Below are positions 6,527 to 6,655 of a DNA stretch of 6,655 bases, piece after piece. Under the pieces are notes generated by a model. The model was not told the DNA's origin. It searched no databases and saw only the letters and a program-made list of their open reading frames with translations. The first letter of the stretch is position 1; every line of letters starts with the position of its first letter. The translations under genes and the position numbers were made by a program. Location of the stretch: assembly GCA_020720705.1 (NCBI GenBank), contig DYOJ01000130.1:1-6655 (forward strand), written 5' to 3'. The DNA is from Acetofilamentum sp. Lineage in GTDB: Bacteria; Bacteroidota; Bacteroidia; Bacteroidales; JAADGE01.

Positions 6527-6569
6527 TTCGGTAGAAATTCAATCGAAATTCGATTGAAATTCAATTGAA
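6527..6569. repeat. Four TTC-N4-GAA near-palindromes with an exact 11-bp period
   Basis: Units start at 6527 (TTCGGTAGAA), 6538 (TTCAATCGAA), 6549 (TTCGATTGAA) and 6560 (TTCAATTGAA), each separated by one A. The last unit is a perfect palindrome, and units two and three are exact inverted repeats of each other around A6548. A looser relative, TTCGACTTGAA, lies at 6504-6514. The helical-turn spacing suggests stacked sites for a dimeric DNA-binding protein, but a decayed tandem repeat is equally possible. No gene covers it. Confidence 0.55.
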
Positions 6570-6599
6570 AGTATTAAAAAACAACAGAATGACTACTTT

Positions 6600-6642
6600 T
6601 TGACCATTGATTGACAACTAATTGACAAAACATTCGATTGAA
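6600..6642 (+). repeat. TTGAC repeats with an 11-bp period at the window end
   Basis: TTGAC occurs at 6600, 6611 and 6622, exactly 11 bp apart, and a weaker ATGAC lies one period earlier at 6589. The next period (6633) holds TTCGATTGAA, identical to the unit at 6549 of the neighbouring array. The series runs close to the window edge and may continue. The non-coding interval 6184-6655 otherwise shows only AT-rich DNA. Confidence 0.4.
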
Positions 6643-6655
6643 AAAATCACTATAA

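Noticed and set aside
6527..6642. CRISPR array
   Set aside because: Units are 10-11 bp with no spacer-sized unique sequence and no cas genes.
6622..6655. Sigma70-type promoter TTGACA ... TATAA
   Set aside because: The spacer is 23 nt and the host appears to use the Bacteroidota consensus; TTGAC here is part of the 11-bp series.

Overview
The window looks like chromosome from a low-GC member of the Bacteroidota (Bacteroidetes), probably Bacteroidales or a relative. The evidence is the AT-rich composition, the lack of Shine-Dalgarno-like sites, promoter candidates of the TTG / TAnnTTTG type, a RodA with a long extra membrane insertion, and SpoIIE, DUF1987 and DUF6272 proteins whose wording fits that phylum. 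No species can be named from this sequence.

Layout. Positions 1-452 (+) hold the C-terminal end of a SpoIIE/PP2C-type serine/threonine phosphatase that is cut by the window edge. A convergent gap (453-643) follows, with a hairpin terminator whose better U-tract serves the minus strand. Positions 644-2195 (-) hold a two-gene unit. The promoter-proximal gene encodes a double-length SiaB-like anti-sigma-type kinase with two complete kinase units in tandem, and 13 nt later comes a SiaC (DUF1987) phosphoprotein. Together with the convergent phosphatase this makes an apparent SiaA-SiaB-SiaC partner-switching module. Positions 2406-6131 (-) hold a tightly packed cell-elongation operon, mreD-mrdA(PBP2)-rodA. 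Its genes are separated by 1 nt (mreD/mrdA) or overlap by 1 nt (mrdA/rodA).

Upstream of mreD, mreB and mreC are not present in the last 0.5 kb. A good Bacteroidota-type promoter lies just before a TTG start for mreD, so the operon probably has its own transcription start. The remaining roughly 470 nt (6184-6655) have no supported gene. They hold a 105-nt imperfect palindrome (6346-6450) that folds almost end to end, flanked by a possible 3-bp GTT duplication. Beyond it are two groups of short repeats with an 11-bp period, one built of TTC-N4-GAA near-palindromes (6527-6569) and one of TTGAC units (6600-6642).

How the parts work together. RodA (glycan polymerase) and PBP2 (transpeptidase) form the core elongasome enzyme pair, with MreD as a membrane scaffold. 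The Sia-like module would set the phosphorylation state of SiaC through an opposing kinase and phosphatase. In Pseudomonas the output is a diguanylate cyclase. None is visible here and c-di-GMP signalling is scarce in Bacteroidota, so the target of this SiaC is open. The most unusual items are the tandem-fused SiaB, the apparent loss of cysteines from the PBP2 region that often binds zinc, the missing mreBC neighbours, and the palindrome plus 11-bp arrays upstream of mreD.
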